NCBI GenBank assembly: GCA_050287605.1 | Contig: JBNKCG010000092.1 | Coordinates: forward strand, 1 to 14,513 | Length of the DNA stretch: 14,513 bases | Direction: 5' to 3' | Source: QQUJ01 sp050287605 | Lineage (GTDB): Bacteria; Pseudomonadota; Gammaproteobacteria; QQUJ01 | Shown here: positions 13,234 to 14,513 of the stretch, piece after piece | How positions within the stretch are numbered: position 1 is the first letter of the stretch | Layout: each line of letters opens with the position of its first letter | Notes under the pieces: generated by a model | Seen by the model: the letters and a program-made list of their open reading frames with translations, nothing else | Told to the model about the DNA's origin: nothing | The model's database searches: none | Position numbers and translations under genes: made by a program

Positions 13234-13845
13234 ATGCCAACCATCACGTCATTCTCCCGCCTGCTGACCCTCGCCCTGATGGTCGCCCTAGCGGCAACCG
13301 CCAGCGCGGCAGACGGCGCAGACAGGCCGCGGGTGCGCCTGATCACCAACCTGGGCGAGATCACCATCGAACTGGAACCCGAACGCGCCCCCAAAACGGT
13401 GGACAACTTCCTCACCTATCTGCGCACCGGCGCATACGATCACACGATTTTTCACCGCGTGGTGGGAGGTTTCGTCATCCAGGGCGGCGGCTACCGCCCC
13501 ACGCTGAGGGCAGTACCCCAGCGCCCCCCGATCCGCAACGAATCCGACAACGGGTTGAGCAACCGCACCGGTACCATCGCTATGGCGCGCACCAGCAACC
13601 CGCATTCGGCCACCAGTCAGTTCTACATCAACCTGCGCGACAACCCGGCGCTTGACTACCACGCTGGCGCCAAACCCAGCCCGTGGGGCTATGCCGTGTT
13701 TGGGCGGGTAGTAGAAGGCATGGGCGTCGTGCGAAAAATTGGTGCCGTACCCACCGGCCCGCGCGGACCGTTCCCCGAACAGGTGCCGTTGATCGACGTA
13801 GTGCTGGAAAAGGCGCAACTGATCCCACCGACCACTGCACAATGA
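13234..13845 (+). CDS. Periplasmic cyclophilin-type peptidyl-prolyl isomerase
   Basis: A 203-residue cyclophilin that speeds cis-trans isomerisation of prolyl bonds during folding. The N-terminal signal peptide (about 1-25, cleavage after ASA) sends it to the periplasm, like E. coli PpiA. The gene's position before lpxH matches the cytosolic ppiB of other gammaproteobacteria. Active-site residues are in FHRVVGGFVIQGGG (R75, F80, Q83) and MARTSNPHSATSQFYIN (R119, F130). The C-terminal YAVFGRVVEGM is a family hallmark. No clear Shine-Dalgarno precedes the ATG. Its stop overlaps the lpxH start (ATGA), so the two are translationally coupled. Confidence 0.95.
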   Translation: MPTITSFSRLLTLALMVALAATASAADGADRPRVRLITNLGEITIELEPERAPKTVDNFLTYLRTGAYDHTIFHRVVGGFVIQGGGYRPTLRAVPQRPPIRNESDNGLSNRTGTIAMARTSNPHSATSQFYINLRDNPALDYHAGAKPSPWGYAVFGRVVEGMGVVRKIGAVPTGPRGPFPEQVPLIDVVLEKAQLIPPTTAQ

Positions 13846-14513
13846 CCTCGAACGAACGCCCGGTCCTGTTCATCTCCGATCTGCACCTGGATGCGGAGCG
13901 GCCGCAGGTGGTGGAACTGTTCTTCCGTTTTCTGGAACAGCGCGCCGCCCATGCTACGGCACTCTACATCCTGGGGGATTTCTTCGAGGTGTGGATCGGC
14001 GACGACGACCACACACCGCTGGCGCAGCAAGTGATGGAGGCGCTGCGCAATCTGAGCGATCGCGGTGTGCCGGTTTCGCTGATGGTGGGTAACCGCGATT
14101 TTCTGATCGGCGAGCGCTTCGCCGAACAGAGCCGGTGCCGGCTGCTGCCAGACCCCAGCGTCATCGATCTCTTCGGCACGCCGACACTGTTGCTGCACGG
14201 CGACAGCCTGTGTATCGACGACGAGGAGTATCAGGCGTTTCGCAGCCAAGTGCGCAGCACAACATGGCGCAGCGAGTTTCTGGCCAAAACGCTGCAGGAG
14301 CGCCACGCCGTCGCGCGCGAACTGCGCAACGCCAGCCGGCGCAAGTCGCGTGACAAACCGCAGGCGATCATGGATGTCAACCAGGGTGCGGTTATCGATG
14401 CGATGCGCAACCACGGCGTCGCACAGCTCATCCACGGCCACACCCACCGCCCCGCCATCCATCACCTGCAGATCGACGGCACACCGGCGCGGCGTATCGT
14501 TCTGGGCGACTGG
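13842..14513 (+). CDS. lpxH: UDP-2,3-diacylglucosamine diphosphatase (3' end outside window)
   Basis: The frame opens at ATG 13842 and runs off the window end after 224 codons, without a stop. The product is the peripheral-membrane metallophosphoesterase that converts UDP-2,3-diacylglucosamine to lipid X in lipid A synthesis. Metal-binding motifs are all present: SDLHL (D13, H15), GDFFEVWIGDDD (D46), GNRDF (N84), HGDSLCIDD (H119) and HGHTHRP (H198, H200). The last residues, LGDW, are near the family's C-terminus, so only about 20-25 residues should be missing. It confirms a Gram-negative, lipid-A-making host. It overlaps the cyclophilin stop by four bases. Confidence 0.97.
   Translation, partial: MTSNERPVLFISDLHLDAERPQVVELFFRFLEQRAAHATALYILGDFFEVWIGDDDHTPLAQQVMEALRNLSDRGVPVSLMVGNRDFLIGERFAEQSRCRLLPDPSVIDLFGTPTLLLHGDSLCIDDEEYQAFRSQVRSTTWRSEFLAKTLQERHAVARELRNASRRKSRDKPQAIMDVNQGAVIDAMRNHGVAQLIHGHTHRPAIHHLQIDGTPARRIVLGDW

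Noticed and set aside
11973..13655. 560-codon open frame on the plus strand across gltX and the cyclophilin
   Set aside because: It runs antisense to gltX and then out of frame through the cyclophilin gene; its composition is Arg/Ala/Pro-rich noise.
1..14513. CRISPR array, insertion sequence, phage integrase or toxin-antitoxin pair
   Set aside because: No regularly spaced repeats, transposase, integrase or small two-gene module could be found on either strand.

Overview
The window is G+C-rich bacterial DNA, about two thirds G+C by eye. It looks like the chromosome of a gammaproteobacterium. The right half carries the order folD / cysS / a glutamyl-tRNA synthetase / cyclophilin / lpxH next to a tRNA-Pro-Arg-His array. 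From memory this resembles the folD-cysS-glnS-ppiB-lpxH block of Pseudomonas. A sulfur-oxidising or related purple-type gammaproteobacterium is plausible, but nothing in the sequence proves it.

Layout, left to right. (1) Bases 2-77 are a tRNA-Lys(CTT) gene on the minus strand. (2) Bases 190-1803 hold two plus-strand genes: a small cysteine-bearing membrane protein of the TauE/SafE (UreH-like, LysE-superfamily) kind, and an AAA+/Fis-type regulator that has lost the sigma-54-contacting GAFTGA loop. (3) Bases 1977-8513, minus strand, form a compact seven-gene operon. In transcription order it encodes a TonB-dependent outer-membrane receptor, a His-rich periplasmic protein with a C-terminal membrane anchor, a NapH-like polyferredoxin, a CcdA/DsbD-like membrane protein, ExbB, ExbD and TonB. 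Six of the seven genes are spaced by overlaps of 1-16 bases or a 24-base gap. (4) Bases 8514-8788 hold the operon's leader and a strong bidirectional hairpin terminator. (5) Bases 8789-9079 are tRNA-His, tRNA-Arg and tRNA-Pro (minus strand, transcribed Pro to Arg to His). (6) Bases 9286-14513 are housekeeping genes: folD (+), convergent with gltX-cysS (-) across a REPIN-like inverted repeat pair, then a periplasmic cyclophilin and lpxH (+), the last cut by the window end.

How the parts work together. The operon is the most interesting element. It brings its own outer-membrane receptor and its own energy-transducing ExbB-ExbD-TonB complex, plus two inner-membrane redox proteins. My reading is an uptake system in which a substrate, most likely a metal or metal complex, is imported by TonB, handled by the His-rich periplasmic protein, and possibly reduced by electrons or thiols delivered through the polyferredoxin and the CcdA-like protein. 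The substrate cannot be read from sequence alone. The operon and the two plus-strand genes lie between tRNA-Lys and tRNA-Pro-Arg-His, all on the minus strand, which suggests that this accessory block may have been inserted into an older tRNA cluster.
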